Below, piece after piece: positions 1 through 6,523 of a stretch of DNA of 11,683 nt. The notes under the pieces were generated by a model. The model ran no database searches and was not told the origin of the DNA. It worked only from the letters and a program-made list of their open reading frames with translations. A program made the position numbers and the translations under genes. The stretch is from Firmicutes bacterium CAG:646 (GTDB lineage: Bacteria > Bacillota > Clostridia > Lachnospirales > Lachnospiraceae). Every line of letters begins with the position of its first letter. Position 1 is the stretch's first letter. The DNA is taken from assembly GCA_000432335.1 (NCBI GenBank), contig HF995370.1, positions 1 to 11,683 on the forward strand. The letters are read 5' to 3'.

Positions 1-40
1 GGAGCCCGCCGGAGCTGATCTGGTAAACTCCAATACATTT
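1..40 (+). other. Left edge: possible last codons of an upstream gene
   Basis: This edge sequence is GC-rich compared with the AT-rich cassette that follows. Reading from base 3 it encodes SPPELIW and then a TAA stop at 24-26, about 15 bases before the hairpin at 41-76. That is where the end of an upstream gene would be expected. Reading from base 2 stays open until about base 80 but runs straight through the hairpin, which makes it less likely. The stretch is too short to identify any product, and neither reading can be confirmed from this window. Confidence 0.25.
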
Positions 41-76
41 TTTGAAACACCCTGTAGAAATATGGGGTGTTTCAGG
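41..76 (+). terminator. Hairpin, possible weak terminator of the upstream unit
   Basis: GAAACACCC (44-52) is perfectly complementary to GGGTGTTTC (65-73). T43-A74 and two wobble pairs extend the stem, and the loop is about 10-12 bases. No clean T-run follows (AGGTAAAATATTTT), so this is a weak intrinsic terminator at best. It lies between the upstream sequence and the promoter at 119-147, as expected for insulation of an independent cassette. Confidence 0.5.
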
Positions 77-118
77 TAAAATATTTTAATGAAAAAGAAC
101 TAATGTTCGATAAAGTGT

Positions 119-147
119 TTGACATGGAATTTCATTTCTGGTATCAT
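119..147 (+). promoter_or_regulatory. Sigma-A type promoter for the DUF4065 cassette
   Basis: A perfect -35 box TTGACA lies at 119-124. A -10 box TATCAT (one mismatch to TATAAT) lies at 142-147, with the ideal 17-base spacer. Transcription should begin near 153-156, leaving a leader of roughly 25 bases before the RBS-supported ATG at 179. This is the best housekeeping-type promoter in the window. It suggests the two-gene cassette is expressed from the prophage state without phage late transcription. Confidence 0.75.
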
Positions 148-178
148 AAATTATATAAAAGGTATTGGAGGTGAAAAT

Positions 179-634
179 ATGGTATCGGCACTAAATGTTG
201 CTAATAACATATTGGATCGTGGCTTCTCAGAAGGTATTGATATTTCACCTATGAAACTACAAAAATTAACATATCTTGTTTTTAAAAAGTATTATCAGGA
301 TACTCGAAAGACATTATTTTCTGAACCATTTGAAGTATGGAAATATGGTCCTGTTGTAAGAAGTATCTATGATGGTTTTAAAGAATACAAAGGAAATTCC
401 ATTAAAGACTTTTATACTGAATCTGATGGAACTGTTTATATTGTAAATGAAGACACATCAATCTCTTTTAAAAATTCGCTAGATGCAATATGGAGCAAAT
501 ATAAAACGTATGATGGAATACCATTATCTGAAATGACTCATAGACAAGGAACTGCTTGGTATAAAGCAGCAAAACGTCATGACAGATATATATCAAATAG
601 TGATATTTTATCTGAGGAACCGTTTGTTTCATGA
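179..634 (+). CDS. DUF4065/Panacea (SocA-like) domain protein, putative antitoxin
   Basis: The protein has 151 residues. Hallmarks of the Panacea/DUF4065 (SocA-like) family are visible in order: an N-terminal helical motif SPMKLQKLTYLVFKKYY at about 23-39, WKYGPVVRSIYDGF at about 54-67, and a C-terminal LSEMTHRQGTAWYKA at about 116-130. Known family members are cytoplasmic proteins. Some neutralise co-encoded toxins or act as proteolytic adaptors, and many are carried by phages. The start chosen is ATG 179, with GGAGG at 167-171 seven bases upstream. An in-frame TTG at 119 would extend the ORF, but it lies inside the -35 box and would precede the transcription start, so it is rejected. The gene is clearly AT-richer than the terminase genes. 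Its stop overlaps the next start (ATGA), so the two genes are translationally coupled. Family assignment is confident. The antitoxin role is inferred from context and family. Confidence 0.85.
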   Translation: MVSALNVANNILDRGFSEGIDISPMKLQKLTYLVFKKYYQDTRKTLFSEPFEVWKYGPVVRSIYDGFKEYKGNSIKDFYTESDGTVYIVNEDTSISFKNSLDAIWSKYKTYDGIPLSEMTHRQGTAWYKAAKRHDRYISNSDILSEEPFVS

Positions 635-963
635 ATAATGAGGATTTTTTATACGGAAGACCAAATGAAGAGATTGATGAACCATTAGATAATTCAGTTA
701 AAAATGAAGATGATTTGGAACAAAAGAAATTAGATAAAGAAGAAAAAGCAAATGAACGTAAAGAAAAGAGATATTTTTCAGCGTTCAAATTAATTGTTGG
801 GTGTTTGATTTTTCTTGGGATTATCTATCTTATTGATGTTATTTGTAGTTTGATTTTAAAACAAGAACTTTCTGAGATAACGGATTCAATAATTGAAATA
901 ATTAAAACACTGTTATTTACTTTAAGTGGATATTTATTTGCACGAAAAGAAAATGGAGATTAG
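631..963 (+). CDS. Small two-TM protein coupled to DUF4065 gene, putative toxin or membrane effector
   Basis: The protein has 110 residues and I recognise no family by sequence. Residues 1-48 are highly charged (runs of E, D and K) and predicted to be helical and cytoplasmic. Residues about 52-76 (FKLIVGCLIFLGIIYLIDVI and following) form a strong membrane segment. A second, weaker one lies at about 86-104, followed by a basic tail (ARKENGD). Its ATG shares the ATGA overlap with the DUF4065 gene, and no separate good SD is seen, so translation probably depends on the upstream gene. In Panacea toxin-antitoxin loci the partner toxin is variable and includes small membrane-active proteins, so a toxin or superinfection-exclusion role fits. 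That is inference. It could also be an inert membrane anchor for the DUF4065 protein. The terminator at 971 follows directly, which confines the operon to these two genes. Confidence 0.7.
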   Translation: MNNEDFLYGRPNEEIDEPLDNSVKNEDDLEQKKLDKEEKANERKEKRYFSAFKLIVGCLIFLGIIYLIDVICSLILKQELSEITDSIIEIIKTLLFTLSGYLFARKENGD

Positions 964-970
964 TTGATAG

Positions 971-996
971 AAAGGCACCCCTCCGGGGTGCTTTTC
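971..996 (+). terminator. Strong intrinsic terminator after the accessory cassette
   Basis: AAAGGCACCCC (971-981) pairs with GGGGTGCTTTT (985-995) around a TCC loop, giving an 11-bp stem with one G-T wobble and a T-rich 3' side. It begins 8 bases after the stop of the small membrane protein and ends the cassette before the packaging genes. Confidence 0.85.
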
Positions 997-1032
997 TCAT
1001 GCAAAAATATAACCAGATAGGAAGGTGAGGTG

Positions 1033-1551
1033 ATGGCAAACTATGAAAACATAAAAGATGCAAATTCTAAACGAACTCCGAGCGAACGCCGAGAAATCGC
1101 CAGAATTGCTGGTAAAGCATCTGGAAAGGCAAGGCGCCGAAAAGCCAACATGAGGGAGACGGCAAATCGCCTTCTGACGATGGTAGGCGAGGTAGAAGGG
1201 CTGTCAGATATCCTCCGGGCGGATGGCGGGGAGAGTACCTATGAAGAGATCATAACCATGGCGATGATCCAGAAAGCTGCCATGGGAGATGTAAAAGCTT
1301 ATGAAGCATTAAAATCTACGGTAGGTCAAACAGATAAGTCGGATGCTGATCTTGAAGAACAGCGGATCCGGACAGACAGAGCAAAGCGGGCAAGGGATCA
1401 GGAGGTGGGAGATACAGATGCAGGAGATGAAAATATACAATCGTTCCTGAAAGCATTGAATCCTTCCGAAGAGGAACTGCAAAATCTGTTCGCAGAAGAA
1501 AACGAGGAGGGAGAGAATGGCGAAGAAAAAGAAGAGACCGGCGGTATTTAA
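1033..1551 (+). CDS. Phage terminase small subunit (putative)
   Basis: The protein has 172 residues from ATG 1033. A GTG directly before it is in frame, but the AAGG at 1022-1025 is better spaced for the ATG. The N-terminus is strongly basic, with TPSERREIARIAGKASGK and then ARRRKA at about residues 15-40. This motif is seen in the DNA-binding region of small terminases of Gram-positive siphophages. The middle (about 60-110) is predicted helical and fits the oligomerisation core. The C-terminus (about 130-172) is strongly acidic, with many E residues. Small terminases recognise the packaging site and stimulate the large subunit ATPase. The last 35 bases overlap the large terminase gene, indicating tight coupling. 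Identity rests on the basic motif, the length and above all the position immediately before the large terminase. Confidence 0.8.
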   Translation: MANYENIKDANSKRTPSERREIARIAGKASGKARRRKANMRETANRLLTMVGEVEGLSDILRADGGESTYEEIITMAMIQKAAMGDVKAYEALKSTVGQTDKSDADLEEQRIRTDRAKRARDQEVGDTDAGDENIQSFLKALNPSEEELQNLFAEENEEGENGEEKEETGGI

Positions 1552-2836
1552 GTTCGTCCCGTTTTCCGAACAGCAAAGAAGGCTGATCCACTGGTGGAGA
1601 CCGATGGTAAAAGCATCGGAGAATAATTTTGTAATTGCAGATGGATCCATACGATCAGGGAAGACCATCGCTTGTATTATAGGCTTTTTAACTTGGTCAC
1701 AATCTACATTTTCTGGACAATCTTTCATTATTGCAGGAAAGACCATGGGGGCTTTGAAGAAAAATGTGATCCGCCCGATGCTGCAGATTCTGGAGGCATG
1801 GGGATGGTCATATGAGTATATACGGTCAGGAACGGATGCAAGGCTGGAAGTAGGGTCAAACACCTATTATTTGTATGGGGCAAATACGGAAGCGAGTCAG
1901 GATGCATTGCAGGGACTTACGGCAGCAGGCGCCTATCTGGATGAGGCGGCGCTGTTCCCGCGGTCCTTCATAGATCAGGCAGTGGGGCGCTGCTCTGTAG
2001 ATGGATGGAAGTTCTGGATGAACTGCAATCCAGCCGGCCCACATCATTTTATCAAAGAAGAATTTCTTAAGCCGGAAGAGATGCGGAAAAAGAAAGTATA
2101 CCATTTGCATTTTACCATGGACGACAATCTTTCAATTTCTCAAAAGAGAAAAGAAGAGTATAAAAATGCATGGCCACATGGAAGTGTATTTTACAAGAGA
2201 TTCATTCTGGGACAGTGGGTGGCAGCAGATGGGCTCATTTACCAGCAGTTTGCCGACAATGTGAAACAGTACCTCATAAACGAGGAGGATTTGAAAGAGT
2301 ATAACATCATGTATGCAGTGATAGGAGTCGATTTTGGTGGAACAAAGTCGGCTCATTCTTTTACCCTTACCGGATTTACGGAAGGATATCAGAAGGTAGT
2401 GGTGCTGGATGAATACTACTGCAAAAAGAGGATTGATCCGAAGCATCTGCAAGATGATTTTATAGATTTTGTAAAAAGAGCGCAGACAAAATACAAGGTA
2501 TTTGAGGCTTATTGTGATAGTGCAGAACAGACTTTGATCAGTGGACTGGAATCAGCCTGCATTCAGGCTGGTGTGCGAATAGAGCTCAGGAATGCGATCA
2601 AGGGACCGATCAATGACCGGATCGCATTTTATAATAGCCTGATATCTCAGAATAGATGGAAGATCATGGAACATTGCAAACACATCAGAGAGGCGTTTGA
2701 GCAGGCGGTGTATGATGATAAGAAACCGAATCAGGATGTGAGACTGGACGACGGGGTTATGAACGTGGATTCTTTGGATTCTACGGAATATTCTACGGAG
2801 TCTGTACAAAACGATATCCTGTATATTGCGGCATAA
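1517..2836 (+). CDS. terL: Phage terminase large subunit
   Basis: The protein has 439 residues, a normal length for SPP1/P22-like large terminases. The N-terminal ATPase shows a Walker A motif GSIRSGKT (43-50), a Walker B motif GAYLDEA (138-144, acidic D142 and E143) and a coupling motif MNCNP (168-172). The C-terminal RNase H-like nuclease shows VDFGG (271-275) with D272 as the first metal ligand, YCDSAEQ (332-338) with D334, and a late acidic cluster at 411-422 that supplies the third ligand. It cuts concatemeric DNA and drives it through the portal into the prohead. ATG 1517 is preceded by AGGAGG at 1505-1510 and starts inside the small terminase gene. All expected catalytic residues are present, so the gene appears intact. 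Confidence 0.97.
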   Translation: MAKKKKRPAVFKFVPFSEQQRRLIHWWRPMVKASENNFVIADGSIRSGKTIACIIGFLTWSQSTFSGQSFIIAGKTMGALKKNVIRPMLQILEAWGWSYEYIRSGTDARLEVGSNTYYLYGANTEASQDALQGLTAAGAYLDEAALFPRSFIDQAVGRCSVDGWKFWMNCNPAGPHHFIKEEFLKPEEMRKKKVYHLHFTMDDNLSISQKRKEEYKNAWPHGSVFYKRFILGQWVAADGLIYQQFADNVKQYLINEEDLKEYNIMYAVIGVDFGGTKSAHSFTLTGFTEGYQKVVVLDEYYCKKRIDPKHLQDDFIDFVKRAQTKYKVFEAYCDSAEQTLISGLESACIQAGVRIELRNAIKGPINDRIAFYNSLISQNRWKIMEHCKHIREAFEQAVYDDKKPNQDVRLDDGVMNVDSLDSTEYSTESVQNDILYIAA

Positions 2837-2846
2837 AGGAGAGTAA

Positions 2847-4337
2847 ATGGATAGTAAAGTAACGATTCAACAGTATCTTACTGGTCTGGGATATAATCCG
2901 CCGGTAGAAAAGACGTACAGCAAGATTGCGGAGTGGTTGGAATGGTACCAAAACGATGTAAAAAAATTTCATAAATATTTTATTTATGATGGCATCGGAA
3001 CAAAAGAGGAAGAACGCTATCGCCTGGGCATGGCAAAGAAAGTGTGTGAAGACTGGGCGAACCTGATTCTGAATGAAAAAGTGTCCATTAAGGCTGGAGC
3101 GTATGAAAAACGATTGAACGAGATTCTGGATGAGAACAACTTCCGTGTTCGAGGCAATCAACTGATAGAATTGACCTTTGCGTTGGGAACCGGAGCTTTT
3201 GTGGAATATAAAGACCAGGACAAGGTGATTATTGATTTTGTGCGGGCGGACATGATCTACCCGATCAGTTATGAAAATAACGATGTGACAGAATGCGCCT
3301 TTGGCAGTTACCGGAACTATAAAGGACAGGAATGTATTTATCTGCAGATCCACCGTTTAGGTAGAGAAGAAGGAGAAGCAGAAAACCTTTATTACATAGA
3401 AAACAAATATGTAGATAGCAATTCCGGGCAGGAATTAAAACTTCCGGAAGAACTTCTGGAACTTGTTCCTACAAATTCAGAAGAACCGCTTTTCCAGATC
3501 CTTGTTCCTAATATGGTGAACAATATAGATTTGGATAGTCCTATGGGAATTTCCGTATTTGCCAATGCTATTGATGAAATAAAAGGATGCGATCTGGTTT
3601 TTGACAGTTACATGAACGAATTTGTTCTGGGAAGAAAAAGGATTCTGGTTCCGATATCACTGGCAAAGATAGAACTGGATAAGCTGGAAAAGTCCGGCAA
3701 TCCAGTTCCTAAGTTTGATCCGGCGCAGACTGTATTTTATCAAATGCCAGCGGACAGGAACTCTGACCTGAAACCAACGGCTGTAGATATGTCTATCCGG
3801 GCATCGGATCATGAATTAGGAATGCAGAGGGCGTTAGATCTCTGTAGTTTTAAATGCGGATTAGGAACGAGACGTTATCAGTTTTCTTCTTCTGGAATCA
3901 AGACAGCTACGGAAGTAATTTCTGATAAATCTGATTTGTTCCAGAACCTGAAAAAGAATGAAATCGCAGTGAAGGCAGCGATCACCCGGATGGTGAGAGC
4001 TGTTTCTTTTTTGGATAAAAGCGGAAGAGTAGAAGCTACGGTGGATTTTGATGACTCCATCATTGAAGACACGAATACAACCATAGACAGAAATGTGAAG
4101 CTGGTAAATGCCGGGTTAAGATCGAAGAAAACAGCGATCATGGAGATCAATAAATGTTCAGAGCAAGAGGCAGAGAAAGAACTTCAGGAGATTGCAGAGG
4201 AAAGTCAGATCAATGGAGCTGGTATAGACTGGTATGGTCAGGAGGGGGAAGATGAACAGGAATCGGAGGATGGTGCATCCAAAGAGGAAAAGGAACAGCC
4301 AAAGAAAGCGGTCCATGCTGAGAAGGGGGCTTCATAA
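2847..4337 (+). CDS. Phage portal protein (SPP1 gp6-like)
   Basis: The protein has 496 residues, typical of SPP1-type portals. The early region contains KKFHKYFIYDG (about 39-49). A characteristic stretch SGIKTATEVISDKSDLFQNL at about 349-368 matches the 'ATEV...' helix region conserved in SPP1 gp6-like portals. The last 30 or so residues are a charged, Glu/Lys-rich low-complexity tail. The portal forms the dodecameric ring at one head vertex, through which the terminase pumps DNA and to which connectors attach. ATG 2847 has AAAGGAGAG just upstream (2835-2843) and follows the terminase stop by 10 bases. The position between the terminase and the minor capsid protein is canonical. Confidence 0.93.
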   Translation: MDSKVTIQQYLTGLGYNPPVEKTYSKIAEWLEWYQNDVKKFHKYFIYDGIGTKEEERYRLGMAKKVCEDWANLILNEKVSIKAGAYEKRLNEILDENNFRVRGNQLIELTFALGTGAFVEYKDQDKVIIDFVRADMIYPISYENNDVTECAFGSYRNYKGQECIYLQIHRLGREEGEAENLYYIENKYVDSNSGQELKLPEELLELVPTNSEEPLFQILVPNMVNNIDLDSPMGISVFANAIDEIKGCDLVFDSYMNEFVLGRKRILVPISLAKIELDKLEKSGNPVPKFDPAQTVFYQMPADRNSDLKPTAVDMSIRASDHELGMQRALDLCSFKCGLGTRRYQFSSSGIKTATEVISDKSDLFQNLKKNEIAVKAAITRMVRAVSFLDKSGRVEATVDFDDSIIEDTNTTIDRNVKLVNAGLRSKKTAIMEINKCSEQEAEKELQEIAEESQINGAGIDWYGQEGEDEQESEDGASKEEKEQPKKAVHAEKGAS

Positions 4338-4381
4338 GGCAGAGAAAAGGATTTTATCTTTCTTTAGGAGAATGATGCGTT

Positions 4382-5974
4382 ATGTTAAAAAAATCAGAAA
4401 AACAGGAATTTTCTGATCCGGGGGTACGGATATATAGTGACCTGGAAACCCTAATCATGCAGAATATCATCCGGCATGTAAGGAACTATGACCAGCTGAT
4501 CGACAGTGATACATGGCTGATGCAGAAACTGGCGGAAATCGGGAAACTGAACCGGGAAAACATGAAGATCATTGCAAAGACGGTGGATTTAAGCAGGACA
4601 GCAGTGGAGCATATGCTGGAAGAAGTTGCTGACCTCGTTATGGAGAGGGTTGAGCCGGATTTATATGAGACTGAAAGGAAAGGAATTCTGGATCAGACGA
4701 TACCTGCGAAAAAGAGTGAAAATGTAAAGGCAGCAGTACAGGCAATCCAAAAGCAGGCGTTAGATTCGCTGAATGTATGCAATACCACGATGCTTTATAT
4801 GGCAAGGGACGCTTATACGAGACTGGTGCAGCAGACGGCAGAGAAAGCAGAAGAGATTGCCAATAAGCAGGAATTTTTAGATATTCTGGGAAAACATGCC
4901 ACCGCCCAGATCATTGGGGCAGAATCCCGGCAGCAGGCGATCCAAAGCACGATCAAGGAATTTAATGAAAAGGGGATTCCGGCGTTTGTGGATAAACGTG
5001 GAAGGGAATGGACCCCGGAGGCGTATGTTGCCATGACTCTGCGGACAACAGCGGGGAATACAGCTACGGAAGCAATGTTTGCCAGGATGAAAGACAGGGG
5101 GTTGTCACTAATCCAGGTGAGCGAACACCCGGGAGCCCGTCCGAAATGTGCGAAAGATCAGGGGAAAATCTTTGATCGAAACAATAATCGTGGGATCACG
5201 ACAGATCTTCACGGAAAACAGATCCCGTTTTACCCCTTGAAAGAATCCTCTTATGGAGAACCGGATGGACTGTTTGGTATTAATTGCGGGCATCATGGTG
5301 TCCCCTTTATTCCGGGAGTATCAAGACAGCGGTATCAGCCCACAAAAGACATGGAAGAAAATGATAAGCTGTATAAGAAGATGCAGACCCAACGGAGCAT
5401 GGAGAGGGAAATCCGCAAGCAGAAACGGTTGTGTTCTCTGTATGACAAAGCAGGCGAGGAGGAAGCTTTTGAAAAAGCGGCAGTAAAATTAAAAGAAAAA
5501 GAAACACAGCTTACCCAGTATCTAGAAAAGAATAATAGTCTGGTCCGTAGGAGAGATCGGGAGCAAGTTGTTGGGTTTGATCGCAGTGTGAGCACGAAGG
5601 CAGTGGCGGCGAAAAAGCGCGTTGATAAATATAGTGTGGTACAGTATAATAAAGATGGAACCGTAAAAGTCACGGATGATTGGAAGAAAAGAGACCATGT
5701 TTCTACTCCCAAAAAATATAAGAAGAATGCGATTATAGAAACATCGGAGAAAAAAGGTGATACGGAGCAGATAAACCGTACTTTCTATGATGAAGAGGGA
5801 AAGATGTACAAACAGATTCATACGGGACCTCATGGAAACTTAAAAAATCATCCATATGGAAAAAATGGCGAACATAAACATGAATATGTATGGAACGAAG
5901 ATGGTACATTAAAAAGCCGGGAGACGATAGAATTGACAGGAATGGACAAGGAGGAAAATAAGGATATTTTATGA
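4382..5974 (+). CDS. Phage minor capsid protein 2 with a C-terminal extension (candidate effector domain)
   Basis: The protein has 530 residues. Residues about 20-320 form a minor capsid protein 2 (Phage_min_cap2, functionally MuF/gp7-like) module. Its signatures include SEHPGARPKCAKDQGKIF (247-264), the segment YPLKESSYGEPDGLFGINCG (284-303) and GHHGVPFIPGVS (303-314). Residues about 323-393 are a charged helical linker, probably coiled coil. From about 413 to 530 there is an extra domain with repeated beta-hairpin-like segments (YNKDGTVKV, FYDEEGKMYKQI, YVWNEDGTLKSR) and a His/Gly-rich core (H480, H484, H490, H498, H500) ending in ENKDIL. The extension is AT-richer than the body. Minor capsid proteins of this class are injected or head-internal in related phages, and MuF relatives carry variable toxins at this end. 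The start is ATG 4382, with AGGAG at 4366-4370; an in-frame stop at 4373 excludes earlier starts. The capsid role is confident. The effector role of the tail domain is inference. Confidence 0.88.
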   Translation: MLKKSEKQEFSDPGVRIYSDLETLIMQNIIRHVRNYDQLIDSDTWLMQKLAEIGKLNRENMKIIAKTVDLSRTAVEHMLEEVADLVMERVEPDLYETERKGILDQTIPAKKSENVKAAVQAIQKQALDSLNVCNTTMLYMARDAYTRLVQQTAEKAEEIANKQEFLDILGKHATAQIIGAESRQQAIQSTIKEFNEKGIPAFVDKRGREWTPEAYVAMTLRTTAGNTATEAMFARMKDRGLSLIQVSEHPGARPKCAKDQGKIFDRNNNRGITTDLHGKQIPFYPLKESSYGEPDGLFGINCGHHGVPFIPGVSRQRYQPTKDMEENDKLYKKMQTQRSMEREIRKQKRLCSLYDKAGEEEAFEKAAVKLKEKETQLTQYLEKNNSLVRRRDREQVVGFDRSVSTKAVAAKKRVDKYSVVQYNKDGTVKVTDDWKKRDHVSTPKKYKKNAIIETSEKKGDTEQINRTFYDEEGKMYKQIHTGPHGNLKNHPYGKNGEHKHEYVWNEDGTLKSRETIELTGMDKEENKDIL

Positions 5975-6222
5975 CGAAAAAAGAATTTGTAGAGCTTGTT
6001 CTCGTTAATGATGTTTCTTTTCAGTATAAAGGAAAGGAATATTATATTTTCCAGGGGAACAATTCCTGTATATGCGGAGAATATGGAAAAGAGAATATAG
6101 AAATCATTTTTGACAAGGATCCTAATATTTATAAGAACATAGAAGATATGTTGGAGCATTGGATGATTGATGGAGAACCGTTGAAAAAAAGAATAGGAAA
6201 GATTCATTTTGAAGGAAATTAG
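5971..6222 (+). CDS. Small protein coupled to the minor capsid C-terminal domain, candidate immunity or partner protein
   Basis: The protein has 83 residues with no signal peptide or membrane segment. It begins TKKEFVELV, followed by beta-rich segments (VSFQYKGKEYYIFQG, then SCICGEYGKENIEIIF) and a helical, acidic C-terminal part (IEDMLEHWMIDGEPLKKRI). It overlaps the capsid gene stop by ATGA and has AGG at 5961-5963 as a nearby SD, with a stronger AAGGAGG further upstream at 5948-5954. A terminator follows its stop at once. Base composition is AT-rich, like the C-terminal extension of the preceding gene. Small acidic proteins encoded just after a variable toxin domain are often immunity proteins, and the position fits that. 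Similar small 'KGKEYYI' proteins of unknown function occur in Bacillota phages, so a different role cannot be excluded. That comparison is from memory. Confidence 0.7.
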   Translation: MTKKEFVELVLVNDVSFQYKGKEYYIFQGNNSCICGEYGKENIEIIFDKDPNIYKNIEDMLEHWMIDGEPLKKRIGKIHFEGN

Positions 6223-6255
6223 AACCACTGTTCAGATTGTGAAGCAGTGGTTTTT
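6223..6255 (+). terminator. Intrinsic terminator after the 83-residue gene
   Basis: AACCACTG (6223-6230) pairs with CAGTGGTT (6245-6252). The T6231-G6244 and T6232-A6243 pairs extend the stem to about 10 bp, and a T-run (6251-6255) follows. It starts on the base after the TAG stop. It lies inside the structural gene run, so late transcripts must pass it by read-through or antitermination to reach the scaffold and capsid genes. Confidence 0.8.
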
Positions 6256-6296
6256 CTATATTCATTTTTAAGAAGACTGGATGTGATTTACGAAGA

Positions 6297-6506
6297 ATGA
6301 TTGAGAAATATACGATAAGCAAAGATACGGACATAATGGCTCCTAGGTGGCTGGCAGAATGTATTGATTGTAAGACCGCAAAATTATTATATGGCGTTAA
6401 GGACGGAGTAGTAAAGCTGAAAGGGGTGAAAATAAATGGCAGGACAGCGAAAATCGGTGACACGGTTTGTTTTGATGGTAAGCGGGTATCCGTAGGAAGG
6501 AGGTGA
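6297..6506 (+). CDS. Small hypothetical protein between two terminators
   Basis: The protein has 69 residues. It contains SKDTDIMAPRWLAECIDCKT (about 8-27) and a beta-rich, Gly/Lys-rich second half (GVVKLKGVKINGRTAKIGDT and FDGKRVSVGRR), with two Cys residues at 22 and 25 (CIDC) and a third at 58. It has no membrane segment or signal. The SD for ATG 6297 is weak (GAAG at 6292-6295). ATG 6333 (MAPRWLAE) is an alternative start with no better SD. The coding signal is supported by a full-length open frame with compositional bias and by its position between portal and scaffold, where small phage genes often occur. I do not recognise the family. Its stop codon lies within a perfect SD-like sequence (6497-6509). 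Confidence 0.6.
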   Translation: MIEKYTISKDTDIMAPRWLAECIDCKTAKLLYGVKDGVVKLKGVKINGRTAKIGDTVCFDGKRVSVGRR

Positions 6507-6509
6507 TCC
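6497..6509 (+). promoter_or_regulatory. 13-base perfect complement of the 16S rRNA 3' tail, without a start codon
   Basis: AAGGAGGTGATCC is exactly complementary to the 3' end of bacterial 16S rRNA (GGATCACCTCCTT). It contains the TGA stop (6504-6506) of the 69-residue gene. No ATG, GTG or TTG follows within the usual 5-12 bases. AAGGAG (6497-6502) can pair imperfectly with CTCCCTT (6517-6523). It could be a ribosome-pausing or docking site, or the relic of a lost start. Confidence 0.6.
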
Positions 6510-6523
6510 GGTATATCTCCCTT

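Noticed and set aside
1309..1863. 184-residue open frame on the minus strand across the terminase genes
   Set aside because: It is a shadow of the well-supported plus-strand terminase genes. It is rich in Phe, Leu and Cys as expected from antisense of purine-rich coding DNA, and it has no SD.
4234..4416. 60-residue Arg/Lys-rich open frame across the portal end
   Set aside because: It is an out-of-frame reading of the purine-rich (Glu/Lys) 3' end of the portal gene and has no sensible protein character. The minor capsid start explains the downstream part.
5253..5507. Short open frames on both strands inside the minor capsid gene
   Set aside because: The minor capsid 2 signatures run in another frame through this entire stretch.
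6257..6262. TATATT as a possible -10 box after the terminator at 6223-6255
   Set aside because: No -35-like sequence lies 16-18 bases upstream (AGATTG at 6234-6239), and AT-rich DNA after a terminator gives such matches by chance.
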